A DNA stretch of 64,000 nt from a virus: IMG/VR virus record IMGVR_UViG_3300017991_000001, positions 1-64,000 of that record; one strand, 5' to 3'. A program made the translations under genes and the position numbers. Of this stretch, positions 31,159 through 39,960 are shown piece after piece. Within the stretch, counting starts at the first letter, position 1, and every line of letters begins with the position of its first letter. The notes beneath the pieces were generated by a model, which did no database searches, was not told the origin of the DNA, and worked only from the letters and a program-made list of their open reading frames with translations.

Positions 31159-33263
31159 TCATTAACCGCGTAACAATGCAAAACTTCTGTCAGCACAAGG
31201 ACAGGAAGGAGGACCTCGGTCCCGGCATGATCGGGATCGTGGGCAAGAACGGCAACGGCAAGAGCAACCTGGTGAGGTCCATGCTGTTCGGCCTCAGCGG
31301 TGATTCGGGCGGGGCCGGCACGAAGGCGGACGACATCACCAACGGCGAGAAGGGCGGCCACGTGCGTGTCGACTTCACGGTGGGGGACGAGAGCGGCTTC
31401 ATCAAGCGCGACCTGAAGACGTCCCGCACGCAGCTGAAGTTCGGGGAGGAGGACCATCGCTCCGCCCGCGAGGCGGACAAGGTCATCTACAACCTGATGC
31501 AGATCAGCCCCAAGCTGTTGCGCGAGGTGGTCTTCGTGGGGCAGGGGCGGATCGAGAGCATGCTGTTCGAGAAGCCTGCCGAGCGGGGCAAGGCCTTCGC
31601 GGCGCTCTTTGGCACCGACCGCATGGAGCGCATCCGGGACCTGCTTCAGCAGGACCTGACGAAGGTGCAGGCCGTCTCCAACGCCGAGGCGATCGAGCTG
31701 GCCCGCAACGAGAAGCAGAGCCTGGAGAAGCAGCTGGCGGATCATCAGAGCACGCTGACGCTGCTGGGACACAAGACGCTCACCCTGGAGGAGGTCAGGC
31801 GGGCGGAGGGCCTGATCGACGTCTACAAGGAGCGCAACCGGGCACAGGCCACGCTGAACGAAGCCGAGCAGCAACTGGCCGGCCTGAAGCGTACGCGCGA
31901 GGAGTTGCAGAAGACTTCCGCGGCCAAGGCGGAGAAGCGCCGCAAGGGCGGCGAGGTGCTGCAGGAACTGCAGGGCGAGTACGACGCGGCCAAGGCGCGC
32001 ATCCAGAACGCGGACAAACTGCAATCGGTGCAAGAGCGGAGGGTCTTCCTGCAGCACGAGATCGACCGCTGCGTGAAGCGTCTCGAGGCGCCGCTGCCCA
32101 AGAAGTGGTCGGAGGAGGACGAAGAGAAGCTCAAGCAGCACAAGGCGGACATCGACAGACTGAACGAGCCGGTGGCCAACGCGCGCAAGGTGGTCGCTTC
32201 ACTGGACCAGGGCGCGGCCACGTGTCCGACCTGCACGCAGCCCGTGCCGCCGGACTTCGTCGAGCAGCAGATGGCCGTCCTGCAGCACGACGGCAACCTT
32301 CTGCAAAACGCCGAGCAGCTCCACGCCGCGCTGAACGACCGGAGGATCGAGCAGGACCAGGCGGTGATGGCCGACACCAGCGAGCGCACGGAGGCGAAGA
32401 TCAAGCTCGACGCCGCGCGCGGTGAGCTGGCGCAGCTGGGCGAGGCGTCGGAGCCGGCATCGTCGGAGACGGACAAGGCGGTGGTGGCCGAGTACGAGGC
32501 GCTGCGGAAGGAGACTTCCGGTCACGAGCTGGAACTGGCCACGACGATGGGACAGCTCAAGCAGCTCGACGACAACATCCGCAACGCCGGGCAGAACGTG
32601 GAAGCCATGCGCAAGGCCCTGTGGCAGATGGACGAGGTTTCCCAGCAGGCCGCCATGGACGCCGACACCAGGTTGAAGGACCACTACGACGCGCAGTTGA
32701 GCGTCTCCGACGTGCAAGGCCAGACCAAGACGTTGGAGGAGCGGCTGCAGTCCACCAGCGAACGGCTGGAGCGCATGGAAGGGGACGAGGCGAAGATCGC
32801 CAAGCGGCTGGAGTGGCGCAAGCTGTGCGAAGAGGCGCGGATGGTGCTGCACCGCAACCACCTGCCCAACCGCGTGGCCCAGGCCTACTTGGGTTCGATC
32901 AACGCCAAGATGAACGAGTATCTGGAGGTGTTCCAGGCCCGGTACACCTGCGCGATCAGGCCGGACTTGAGCGTCAAGTGCCATTTCGGCGAGTACGAGC
33001 TGCCGGCTGAGCGGTTGTCGGGCGGCCAGCGCGTCGAGCTGGGCCTGTCGTTCCGCTTCGCGCTGTACGATCTGTTCGTGGGCCATTTGGGCCTGCTCGT
33101 CATTGACGAGCCCACGGCCTGGCTGGATGATGACCACATCGAGGCGGTGGCGCGGGTGCTGGAGCGCGTGAAGGCGCACTCCAAGTCAAAGGGGATGCAG
33201 GTGATCGTGGTCACCCACGAGCCCAGGCTGATCCCCATCTTCGACAACTTCATACAGGTGTAG
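31155..33263 (+). CDS. SbcC/Rad50/gp46-like SMC ATPase
   Basis: 702 aa. Walker A VGKNGNGKSN (about 30-39), long coiled coils (about 170-560) with a zinc hook CPTCTQP near 358, signature motif LSGGQRVELGL (about 621) and Walker B LLVIDEPTAWLD (about 648). Complete order of a Rad50-type ATPase. Translated with the upstream SbcD-like gene (overlap ATGA). Confidence 0.92.
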   Translation: MIINRVTMQNFCQHKDRKEDLGPGMIGIVGKNGNGKSNLVRSMLFGLSGDSGGAGTKADDITNGEKGGHVRVDFTVGDESGFIKRDLKTSRTQLKFGEEDHRSAREADKVIYNLMQISPKLLREVVFVGQGRIESMLFEKPAERGKAFAALFGTDRMERIRDLLQQDLTKVQAVSNAEAIELARNEKQSLEKQLADHQSTLTLLGHKTLTLEEVRRAEGLIDVYKERNRAQATLNEAEQQLAGLKRTREELQKTSAAKAEKRRKGGEVLQELQGEYDAAKARIQNADKLQSVQERRVFLQHEIDRCVKRLEAPLPKKWSEEDEEKLKQHKADIDRLNEPVANARKVVASLDQGAATCPTCTQPVPPDFVEQQMAVLQHDGNLLQNAEQLHAALNDRRIEQDQAVMADTSERTEAKIKLDAARGELAQLGEASEPASSETDKAVVAEYEALRKETSGHELELATTMGQLKQLDDNIRNAGQNVEAMRKALWQMDEVSQQAAMDADTRLKDHYDAQLSVSDVQGQTKTLEERLQSTSERLERMEGDEAKIAKRLEWRKLCEEARMVLHRNHLPNRVAQAYLGSINAKMNEYLEVFQARYTCAIRPDLSVKCHFGEYELPAERLSGGQRVELGLSFRFALYDLFVGHLGLLVIDEPTAWLDDDHIEAVARVLERVKAHSKSKGMQVIVVTHEPRLIPIFDNFIQV

Positions 33264-33264
33264 C

Positions 33265-34182
33265 ATGAACTACGTCTACGCGGTTGACGAGCACAAGTAC
33301 TTCCTGAGCGACGGGCCGGGCGACACGTGCAGGCTGATGGCCCACCCGTCGCAGTCGCCGTATATCGAGGCGCTGCGCAAGCAGACGCCGACCGAGGTCG
33401 TCTCCGTCAGCGCGGTTCATCCCGAGGACAAGGACGACCCGCAAGCCGTATTGCAGGCCATGCGCGAGGCGGAGGAGGTGCCGCCCGAGCGCGGTGGTTG
33501 GCGTCCCATCAAGGATGCCGAGCTGGCGGCGCTCACCTTCTCCCGGCTGGCCGTGGACTGTACGCCTCCGATGATCAGTATGGAGCTGCAGCAGGCGATG
33601 GACACCCACCCCGTGGTGCGGGGCGGATGGATGTACGCGACGGGCGGTTTGTTGACGATGCCGGCCATGGGCCTCCTGTCCGAGATCTACGACATCCGCC
33701 GGTTCGCCCGCAAGCGGGACCCGTGGAGGGTCGACAAGCTGCCGCCCAAGAGGCTGCTCAAGTTTCTGCGGCTGCACACGCCCGTCTACATTTCGATGTA
33801 CCTGTCCGGGCAGAAGCTGGAGGACAAGGACATGCGGGCGCGCGTATCGCACCAGGCCTGGCATATGGTGTGCAGCAGGTCGGACCGTCCCTGCGATTTC
33901 CTGATGCGCGAATGCGTCATGTTCGCGGGCAAGAAGGCCACCAAGGCCGTCTTCGGCAGTCCGAGCCCGGAGGAGTACCAGGAGGCCGCCGACGTGGCCT
34001 TCGCGGCGCACTGGATGGTCACCAAGCGGTATGTCGAGTTCATGCGCCGGCTGTGGATTGCCGGCGTCTCCGAGGAGACGGAATTCACGCCGGAGACCTT
34101 CTTCTATCAGGAAGAGGAGATCGAAGGTTATAGCAGGTACATTAAGGAACTCGATAAGAGTCTTGACAACTTACATCCCTGA
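33265..34182 (+). CDS. Hypothetical protein in recombination block
   Basis: 305 aa, ATG 1 bp after the Rad50-like stop. Helical and Met/Trp-rich in the middle (GGWMYATGGLLTMPAMGLL) and a long C-terminal helical part. No motif recognised. Context suggests a role in DNA metabolism. Confidence 0.65.
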   Translation: MNYVYAVDEHKYFLSDGPGDTCRLMAHPSQSPYIEALRKQTPTEVVSVSAVHPEDKDDPQAVLQAMREAEEVPPERGGWRPIKDAELAALTFSRLAVDCTPPMISMELQQAMDTHPVVRGGWMYATGGLLTMPAMGLLSEIYDIRRFARKRDPWRVDKLPPKRLLKFLRLHTPVYISMYLSGQKLEDKDMRARVSHQAWHMVCSRSDRPCDFLMRECVMFAGKKATKAVFGSPSPEEYQEAADVAFAAHWMVTKRYVEFMRRLWIAGVSEETEFTPETFFYQEEEIEGYSRYIKELDKSLDNLHP

Positions 34183-34191
34183 AGCTAACTT
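34163..34191 (+). promoter_or_regulatory. Sigma70-like promoter candidate
   Basis: TTGACA (34163-34168), 17 bp, TAACTT (34186-34191); overlaps the end of the upstream gene and precedes the lipoprotein, glycosylase and tRNA. Confidence 0.4.
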
Positions 34192-34217
34192 CCCCGTCAC
34201 AAACCAGGAGAGAACCG

Positions 34218-34535
34218 ATGAGGAAACTGAGCTGGTTGGTCCCGGTCGCACTGGTCCTGGTGTTCTCGGGGTGTGCGAAGGACGCGCGGATCAAGCGGGC
34301 CGCCTCGCTGTCGAACACCAAGATGAAGGTGGAGGCGGCGGAGTACTGGGCGGCGACCACGCCGGAGAAGAAGCTGGAGATCGCCGACCACCACTTCCGT
34401 ACGATGCCGAAGTTCACCCAGGTGGTGGACGACTACATGCACGGGCGGGAGCCCAGCGGGCCGACCCCCGACGAGGTGAAGGCGGAAGTGAAGAGGCGGA
34501 AGACCAAAGCCGAGCTGATACGGGTCAACGAATGA
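34218..34535 (+). CDS. Small predicted lipoprotein
   Basis: 105 aa. Signal segment LVPVALVLVFSGC ends in a lipobox cysteine; the mature part is charged and helical. Ribosome site AGGAGAG. Overlaps the glycosylase start (ATGA). Could act at the envelope, for example in lysis or exclusion; not assignable. Confidence 0.7.
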   Translation: MRKLSWLVPVALVLVFSGCAKDARIKRAASLSNTKMKVEAAEYWAATTPEKKLEIADHHFRTMPKFTQVVDDYMHGREPSGPTPDEVKAEVKRRKTKAELIRVNE

Positions 34536-35116
34536 TCAACTTCGAGCGGTGCTACGACCGTTCGGACGAGGACCTCCAGCGGTTCCTGATCTTCTGCATC
34601 TGCGTTGCCGGCAAGAACGCCAAGACCGTCGACGCGAAGGTGTGCGAGTTTCTGGAGCCGTGCGAACACCGCAGGGAGACACCCTTCGAGTTCCTGCGGT
34701 ACCTGGTCAACATCGAGCGCTTGGACTTCGCGCTCGCGAAGGTCAAGATGGGGAAGTACAGGCTGCTCGAGCGGTCGTTTACGTACCTGGTCGAGAAAGA
34801 GTTGGACCTCCGGTCTTGTACGGTCGATCAGCTGGAAATGGTGCCCGGCATCGGTCCCAAGACCGCGAGGTTCTTTCTGCTGTACACGCGGGAGTACTTC
34901 CGGGGGGCGGTACTCGACACGCACGTGCTCCAGCACCTGGTGGCTTGCGGATGCAAGAAGGTGCCGAAGCAGACACCGCAGGACCCGAAGGTGTACCGGA
35001 AGTGGGAGGCGGTCGTGCTGGAGCTGGCCGCGGCCAACGGAATGGACCCGGCCGAGTACGACAACGAGATCTGGAAGAGCCGGAGCCCCTCAGCGGAGTT
35101 GGGGGTGTCTCCGTAG
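34532..35116 (+). CDS. HhH-GPD DNA glycosylase (endonuclease III-like)
   Basis: 194 aa from ATG 34532. Helix-hairpin-helix VPGIGPKTARFF (about 104-115) keeps the lysine used by bifunctional glycosylases, and VLDTHVLQHL (about 130-139) the catalytic aspartate. Shorter than EndoIII and without its C-terminal iron-sulfur cysteines. Removes damaged or modified bases. Its TAG stop lies inside the downstream tRNA gene. Confidence 0.75.
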   Translation: MINFERCYDRSDEDLQRFLIFCICVAGKNAKTVDAKVCEFLEPCEHRRETPFEFLRYLVNIERLDFALAKVKMGKYRLLERSFTYLVEKELDLRSCTVDQLEMVPGIGPKTARFFLLYTREYFRGAVLDTHVLQHLVACGCKKVPKQTPQDPKVYRKWEAVVLELAAANGMDPAEYDNEIWKSRSPSAELGVSP

Positions 35117-35179
35117 CTCAACAGGCAGAGCGACGCTCTCTAAAAGCGGTGGTTCCGGGTTCGAGTCCCGGCGGAGGCA
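35107..35179 (+). tRNA. tRNA with anticodon CUA (amber suppressor)
   Basis: Cloverleaf by eye: acceptor GTCTCCG/CGGAGGC (one U-G), D-stem GCTC/GAGC, anticodon stem CGCT/AGCG with loop CTCTAAA, T-arm CCGGG-TTCGAGT-CCCGG, discriminator A, no encoded CCA. Counting from the loop, positions 34-36 are CTA, which reads UAG. Ten 5' nucleotides overlap the end of the glycosylase gene. Charging identity cannot be told by eye. Confidence 0.85.
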
Positions 35180-35182
35180 TTT

Positions 35183-35326
35183 ATCGTCGATTATTGGTGT
35201 AGTCAGTGCGGAAAGCCGATTTACAGCGGCAGTCGATTAGTCTGTGATGATTGCAAAGATGCCAGGTACTTCGGGGATAAAACTCCGCAGGGGGAAGATC
35301 TCCAAACCATGAAAGGAAGGGGCGAC
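35183..35326 (+). other. Open zinc-ribbon frame without a standard start codon
   Basis: In frame with the next gene, codons from 35198 encode CSQCGKPIYSG followed by VCDDC, a convincing Cys4 ribbon. No ATG, GTG or TTG occurs in this frame between the stop at 35141 and the ribbon. GGAGG, in the tRNA acceptor strand, lies 5 bp before an ATC. It may be translated from a rare start, or be a decayed gene end fused to its neighbour. Confidence 0.4.
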
Positions 35327-35971
35327 GTGAGCGATCCATTACCCTACGTTCGCATTGGCGACGAGAAGACGAGGAACGGGGTGGAAGTGACCGTGTTGGA
35401 GGCGAACGTGGGGGGCCTGTTCGCGCTCAAGCAGATCATCGACGAACACATTCGCCGCCGTAGCAAACTCAAGCAGGACGGGCACGACCCCGCGAAAATG
35501 CCCGTTCGGTACGCCACACCGATCGTCTCCAGGGGCGCTCGCGGCGCGCGGACGTTCGAGCTGGTGCTGGACAACGACGGCGATTTCCCGAAAGAGGAGG
35601 AAGCACGCGTGGTGGATCAGGAGAAGTTGACAGCCGAAGACGGCGTCGTGAAAGCGAACGCGGTGACGACGGGCAGGACGGATTGCAGCAGCGAGAACGA
35701 GGCCAACAAGCCCAAGACGCTGGTTCCTTTTGCCAGTCTGCCGATAGGCGGACAGCGCGAGGAGATGCACCGGAAAGTGGACAACTGGTTCATGCATCAC
35801 CCGCCCAAGAATGACCAGGAAGCACGCTACCAGAAGCTGCGCTGCAAGTTCCGGGCGCTGGCGCACGATATCGTCGATATGACGCCGCCGTGTGCCGACC
35901 AGACCGTCGCGCTCAGGAAGCTGCAGGCGGCCAACATGGCGGTCAACGTAACGATCGCCTGCAACGAATAA
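35327..35971 (+). CDS. Hypothetical protein
   Basis: 214 aa from GTG 35327, preferred because AAGGAAGGGG precedes it; ATG 35309 is an alternative, and the frame is open to a Cys4 ribbon further upstream. Beta-rich N-half, helical C-half (RKLQAANMAVNVTIACNE). Followed by a terminator. Unknown function. Confidence 0.65.
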   Translation: MSDPLPYVRIGDEKTRNGVEVTVLEANVGGLFALKQIIDEHIRRRSKLKQDGHDPAKMPVRYATPIVSRGARGARTFELVLDNDGDFPKEEEARVVDQEKLTAEDGVVKANAVTTGRTDCSSENEANKPKTLVPFASLPIGGQREEMHRKVDNWFMHHPPKNDQEARYQKLRCKFRALAHDIVDMTPPCADQTVALRKLQAANMAVNVTIACNE

Positions 35972-35980
35972 CGTCCGGGG

Positions 35981-36006
35981 GGTGGGGTTACGTGCCCCCA
36001 CCTTTT
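35981..36006 (+). terminator. Rho-independent terminator
   Basis: GGTGGGG/CCCC(C)ACC with loop TTACGTG, then TTTT. Ends the preceding gene. Confidence 0.75.
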
Positions 36007-36064
36007 GCGCGCACGTAAGGGTGACAGGTCGTGCTGACCCCCCGGTCCACTTTAGGAGGCAGAG

Positions 36065-36568
36065 ATGCCCGAAGAGACCAAACAGGACCAGGCTCCCGAG
36101 GTGGGAGCGGACAGCGATCCCGGCGATCCGCTGGCGCAGCTGAGACAGCACATGAACGCCGGCAAGGGCAAGGAGGCTTCGCCGCCGGCGCCCCTCTCGG
36201 CCGCCGCGGCATACGACCGGCTGGTGAGCGAGGGTGACCGTTCGGCGCCTCCGCCTGTCGAAGAGGCGCCGCCCGAACCGCCCGTGGCACAGCTATACGA
36301 CGCGGCCGTGGCGGCAGCGCCCAAGGGCAGTCCCCCGAGTTTCAAGGACTGGGCCGGCAACCTGGACGAGGCCGAGCTGTCGTCCATGGAGGGCAACGTC
36401 CAGGACTTCCTCCGCGTGGTGCGAGCGGACAACAAGTTCCCGGGGCAGCCCACCAAGCCCGGACCCATCGTCATGTACCTGCAGCAGGCGCGCGTGCAAC
36501 AGCGCGTGATCGACGTGGCGCTGGAGGCGTTCCAGGTTTACAAGCGCGACATGGATTTGAGGCAGTAA
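36065..36568 (+). CDS. Hypothetical Pro/Ala-rich protein
   Basis: 167 aa; TAGGAGGCAGAG precedes the ATG. N-terminal 95 residues are disordered, rich in P, A and E; the C-terminal 70 are helical (VQDFLRVVRADNKF). The plan resembles small phage adaptor or scaffold proteins. No family recognised. Confidence 0.65.
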   Translation: MPEETKQDQAPEVGADSDPGDPLAQLRQHMNAGKGKEASPPAPLSAAAAYDRLVSEGDRSAPPPVEEAPPEPPVAQLYDAAVAAAPKGSPPSFKDWAGNLDEAELSSMEGNVQDFLRVVRADNKFPGQPTKPGPIVMYLQQARVQQRVIDVALEAFQVYKRDMDLRQ

Positions 36569-36839
36569 GCAGCCGGGGTGCCGCCGCGGGGGATCGTGGC
36601 CGCGGGAGGGGGAAGCGCCTACATGGGGCCTCCTCGGGCGTAAGGCCAGGACTTGTCAGACTGCAGACCGGATCGGCCGTACGGTCTGCACGAGATGGAG
36701 TCACCGCCGAAAGGGTTTCGCTCCAATGCGCAGGCGCTTAGGACCAACAGGCCCGAACGAGTCACTTAGCGTAAGTGCGGAGGTTTGGGTCGCCCACGAG
36801 TCGGGTCGGAAACCGACCCCCCGGTTTTAGGAGAGACCC
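36569..36839 (+). other. Hairpin-rich intergenic region, possible structured RNA
   Basis: 271 bp without a gene but with at least five stems: 36627-31/36643-47, the perfect 9-bp TGCAGACCG/CGGTCTGCA (36662-70/36682-90), CGAAA/TTTCG (36708-12/36716-20), CACTTA/TAAGTG (36763-68/36772-77) and GGGTCGG-AAA-CCGACCC (36803-36819). A TTTT and ribosome site follow. Could be a long regulatory 5' leader or a ncRNA. Confidence 0.45.
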
Positions 36840-37181
36840 ATGGCGAACATCGACTGGAAGCAGATCTGGGACTGGGCCGATGACACGGGCAAGGATGTCT
36901 TGAAGATCATCAAGCCCTACCTGCCGGCACTGGCCAAGCAGGGGCCCGAGATCTGGGAAGGCTTTATCAAGCACCTCAACGATAAGGACTTCACCAAGAT
37001 CGACCAGATGATGTACCAGAAGATGTCGCCTGACGAACGCGCCGAGCTCGAAGCACAGGTTTACGAGGGTGGCTACCAGGCGGCCATGGCGCGCTTCAAG
37101 CGCAAGGAACTGTACAAGGAGGTGGCGCAGAAGATTCTGCTGCGCATCCTGCTGAAACTCGCGACGGGAGGTTTGGGATGA
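36840..37181 (+). CDS. Hypothetical helical protein
   Basis: 113 aa, AGGAGAG before ATG. Amphipathic helices (MYQKMSPDERAELEAQVYEG) with a basic C-terminus. ATGA overlap with the next gene. Unknown. Confidence 0.65.
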   Translation: MANIDWKQIWDWADDTGKDVLKIIKPYLPALAKQGPEIWEGFIKHLNDKDFTKIDQMMYQKMSPDERAELEAQVYEGGYQAAMARFKRKELYKEVAQKILLRILLKLATGGLG

Positions 37182-37462
37182 AAACGGTCAAGCTTACGGA
37201 CGCCACGCACGGCACGCCGGTCCTTATCAACCAGGAACTCTTCGGCCACGCCGTGGTGGACCCATCTCCCAACCGGGACCCGGCCGCGCCTCCGCCGACC
37301 CTGATCCGCACCAAGACGGGCGGAACGTTCAAGGTCAGGGAAAACATCGATGACGTGGAACTTCGGTTCAACGCGCCTCCGGGCGTGGTTACGCTGAACG
37401 TGCCTGCCAACGCGGAGGCTCCTCCGGGCGGCAGCGAGGGTGTTGTCGGTCCGGGTGCGTAA
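37178..37462 (+). CDS. Hypothetical beta-rich protein
   Basis: 94 aa. Short strands and a P/G-rich C-terminus (RFNAPPGVVTLNVPANAEA). Possibly a small virion decoration or adaptor protein; not recognised. Confidence 0.6.
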   Translation: MKTVKLTDATHGTPVLINQELFGHAVVDPSPNRDPAAPPPTLIRTKTGGTFKVRENIDDVELRFNAPPGVVTLNVPANAEAPPGGSEGVVGPGA

Positions 37463-37464
37463 CG

Positions 37465-37983
37465 ATGGAAGTGGTCGCAACGATACGGTTCACGACGCCC
37501 TGCCTCGGAAACATCCGCGGTGACGGGCCGAACCGGATGCTCCGAAACGCCGAGGGCAAGGTCATTCTTCTGCAGACCTGGTGGCGCTCGGGCTTGGGGT
37601 TTGCCGCCCAGGCACTGTGCCGATACCAGAAAGAGGTATCCGAGGTCCAGACCGACCCTGTCGTCGATGGCGAGCTGAGCGTTTACCGGCGGTATTGGGC
37701 ACCTGACAAGTACACGGAGCACGAGGCGTTCGACGCCGGCAGCGAGCTCCGGGTGCGTTTCATGCTGCCCCGCAAGATGGACGTGAAAGGATTCCAGGAG
37801 CTGCTCGAGATGTCGGGACGATACGTGGGAATATCGCCGCATGGTTATCGACAGGACTTCGGGCGTTTTTCCGTGGTGAGCGTGGATGTAACCAAAGCGA
37901 GGAGAGCGAGAGCGCGTGGCAGAAGAAAGGAACAACAAGGCCCTGATACGGAGGTGCGGATTCCACATCCAGGTCATCCCTGA
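37465..37983 (+). CDS. Hypothetical protein
   Basis: 172 aa. Beta strands in the N-half and RVRFMLPRKMDVKGFQELLEM in the C-half. The last 22 residues overlap the helicase start by 68 bp. Unknown. Confidence 0.6.
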   Translation: MEVVATIRFTTPCLGNIRGDGPNRMLRNAEGKVILLQTWWRSGLGFAAQALCRYQKEVSEVQTDPVVDGELSVYRRYWAPDKYTEHEAFDAGSELRVRFMLPRKMDVKGFQELLEMSGRYVGISPHGYRQDFGRFSVVSVDVTKARRARARGRRKEQQGPDTEVRIPHPGHP

Positions 37984-39376
37984 CTATGCGATGTACCTGG
38001 CGGGGCCTTTGACATACAAGCGCAGGATCGTGAAGGGTGCTTCGTCAAAGAACGCGGAGTACCGCACGATCGAGTGCTTCAAGCTGCACACGGGGAGCAT
38101 GCTGGTGCCCGCGGGTCTGACCCAGCGGGTGGTCAAGGTGCTCCGCTCCAGCGGCCTTGAAGTTTCGTTCCAGGACCTGAGGTCACAGGTGCTCCCGGAG
38201 CCGGTCCTGGACACCCTGCCCCCGCTCAGGCCGGGGCAGGACGAGCTGCTGGCCAGCATCGTCGCTTCGGACCACGGCGTCATCGAGGGCCCCACCGGTA
38301 GCGGCAAAAGCTGGATCATCCGCCAGATATGCAGGATGTGGCCGACGGCCAACGTCATCATCTGCATTCCCGCCGCCGTGGGCGGGTCGCTGTTGGAGCA
38401 AACGTACAAGGACCTGTTGGAGGACCTTCCCGAAGACAAGGTCGGGATGGTTGGTCTGGCGCGTTGCGACAACAAGCAGGTCACGTGCGTGATGGACCGC
38501 TCGCTGCACAGAGCCAACCTGGAGCAGTGTCAGATATTCATATTTGACGAGGTCCATCACGCCGCGGCCCCGAAGACCGCCGAAGCGCTGGGCAAGGTTT
38601 GGGAGGCCAGGAGGTTTGGCTTCTCCGCTTCTCCCGTGGGGCGCAGCGACCTGGCCGACCTCGAGACCGAGGCCATGTTCGGCCCGGTGATCCACCGCAG
38701 CACCTACCAGGACATCCAGAAGACGGGCGCGATCGTGCCCATAGAGGTGCTGGTCTTCTCCATGTGCATGGCGCGCAAGACGGTGGCCAGCACCGACACG
38801 GCCAGGGAGCGCCACGGCATTTGGCGCAACCAGGACCGCAACGGCCTGATCGCGGCGGCCATCCAGTGGGTGCGCAGGACGTACGGGGTGGACATGCAGA
38901 TCCTGATCTCCGTGAAGACCGTGGAGCACGCCGTCTACCTCAACGCCCACCTGCCCGACTTCACCCTCGTCTACGGCGACATGCAGCCCAAGAAGCGCGA
39001 GCGCTGGGAGCGTGCGGGCTTGCTCATACCGGGCGAACACCCCATCACATCGGGGGAGCGGGCGACCCTGCAGGATGACTTTCGCGACGGCAAACTGAAG
39101 CGCGCCATCGCCACCCAGATATGGGGCACGGGCGTGGATTTCCCGGGCCTGGAAGTGCTTGTGCGCGCGGACGCGCAGTCCTCTTCCATACGCAATACGC
39201 AGCTTCCCGGAAGGGTGACAAGAAAGGCCGAGGGCAAGGATTTCGGGCTGGTCATCGACTTCGATGACTGCCATAATGAAGCGCTTCAGCGCCGTGCGCG
39301 GAAGCGTCTTTCCATCTACAGGAAGAAGGGATGGAAAATCACCCACGTAGATCTGATGAACCAGACAGCGCCTTGA
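37916..39376 (+). CDS. SF2 DNA helicase, UvsW-like
   Basis: 486 aa from GTG 37916. Motif I GPTGSGKS (about 125-132), motif II DEVH (about 211-214), motif III FSASP, motif V GTGVDFPGLE and motif VI LPGRVTRK. The N-terminal 100 residues are a small accessory domain. UvsW-type helicases unwind branched recombination and R-loop intermediates and switch replication from origin- to recombination-dependent mode. Confidence 0.9.
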   Translation: MAEERNNKALIRRCGFHIQVIPDYAMYLAGPLTYKRRIVKGASSKNAEYRTIECFKLHTGSMLVPAGLTQRVVKVLRSSGLEVSFQDLRSQVLPEPVLDTLPPLRPGQDELLASIVASDHGVIEGPTGSGKSWIIRQICRMWPTANVIICIPAAVGGSLLEQTYKDLLEDLPEDKVGMVGLARCDNKQVTCVMDRSLHRANLEQCQIFIFDEVHHAAAPKTAEALGKVWEARRFGFSASPVGRSDLADLETEAMFGPVIHRSTYQDIQKTGAIVPIEVLVFSMCMARKTVASTDTARERHGIWRNQDRNGLIAAAIQWVRRTYGVDMQILISVKTVEHAVYLNAHLPDFTLVYGDMQPKKRERWERAGLLIPGEHPITSGERATLQDDFRDGKLKRAIATQIWGTGVDFPGLEVLVRADAQSSSIRNTQLPGRVTRKAEGKDFGLVIDFDDCHNEALQRRARKRLSIYRKKGWKITHVDLMNQTAP

Positions 39377-39960
39377 TCGAGCAGCAGCTCGAGCATGTGC
39401 AGCGGGCCTACTTATGGCTGCGGCAGAAGATCAAGCCCAACATCAGGCGTGTCTCCGGCAACGAGACCGACTGGTACCGGCTGGCCGAGGCCCTGGCCCG
39501 GCAGCGATTAGACCCCTATGGCTACGTGCAGTTCTGCTACGACATGTTCGTCACCAAGTTCGACGACCTGTACCCCCACCTGGTCACGGACTTGAAGAAC
39601 GTGTATCGGTTCGCGTCGTCGTCCAACCGGACGGGCAGCGCGGACAGGCTGCGGGTGATCCTGCGGCTGCAGTTCCTCGAGCTGGAGCATCAGCTCGGGC
39701 GTGGCAGGGAACTGCCTGACGTGCTCATGGATGAGGACGTGTCCATGAGCGCCCTGTTCAGGTACGCGGTGTGCAAGCTCTTCGGACTGCGGCGCCTGGC
39801 CGTCGTGTTCGAGGAGGAGGCGCAGCGCATGCTTACATTCAAACCAGCTTACCGCGCCCTGTTGCGCGGGCTCTTGGAGGGGCACCATGGCTCAGGAGGG
39901 CAACCCGCACCGGATCACAAGGCATCAGTTGGACTTGCTTCTGGCACACCTCATACGTGA
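39331..39960 (+). CDS. Hypothetical protein between helicases
   Basis: 209 aa, overlapping the helicase genes on both sides (46 and 74 bp). Strongly helical; KLFGLRRLAVVFEEEAQRML in the C-half. Possibly a helicase loader or assembly factor by position; no motif to support it. Confidence 0.6.
   Translation: MENHPRRSDEPDSALIEQQLEHVQRAYLWLRQKIKPNIRRVSGNETDWYRLAEALARQRLDPYGYVQFCYDMFVTKFDDLYPHLVTDLKNVYRFASSSNRTGSADRLRVILRLQFLELEHQLGRGRELPDVLMDEDVSMSALFRYAVCKLFGLRRLAVVFEEEAQRMLTFKPAYRALLRGLLEGHHGSGGQPAPDHKASVGLASGTPHT

Noticed and set aside
35114-35143. Amber read-through fusing the glycosylase with the zinc-ribbon frame
   Set aside because: The frames agree, but a TAA at 35141 blocks the fusion even if TAG at 35114 were suppressed.
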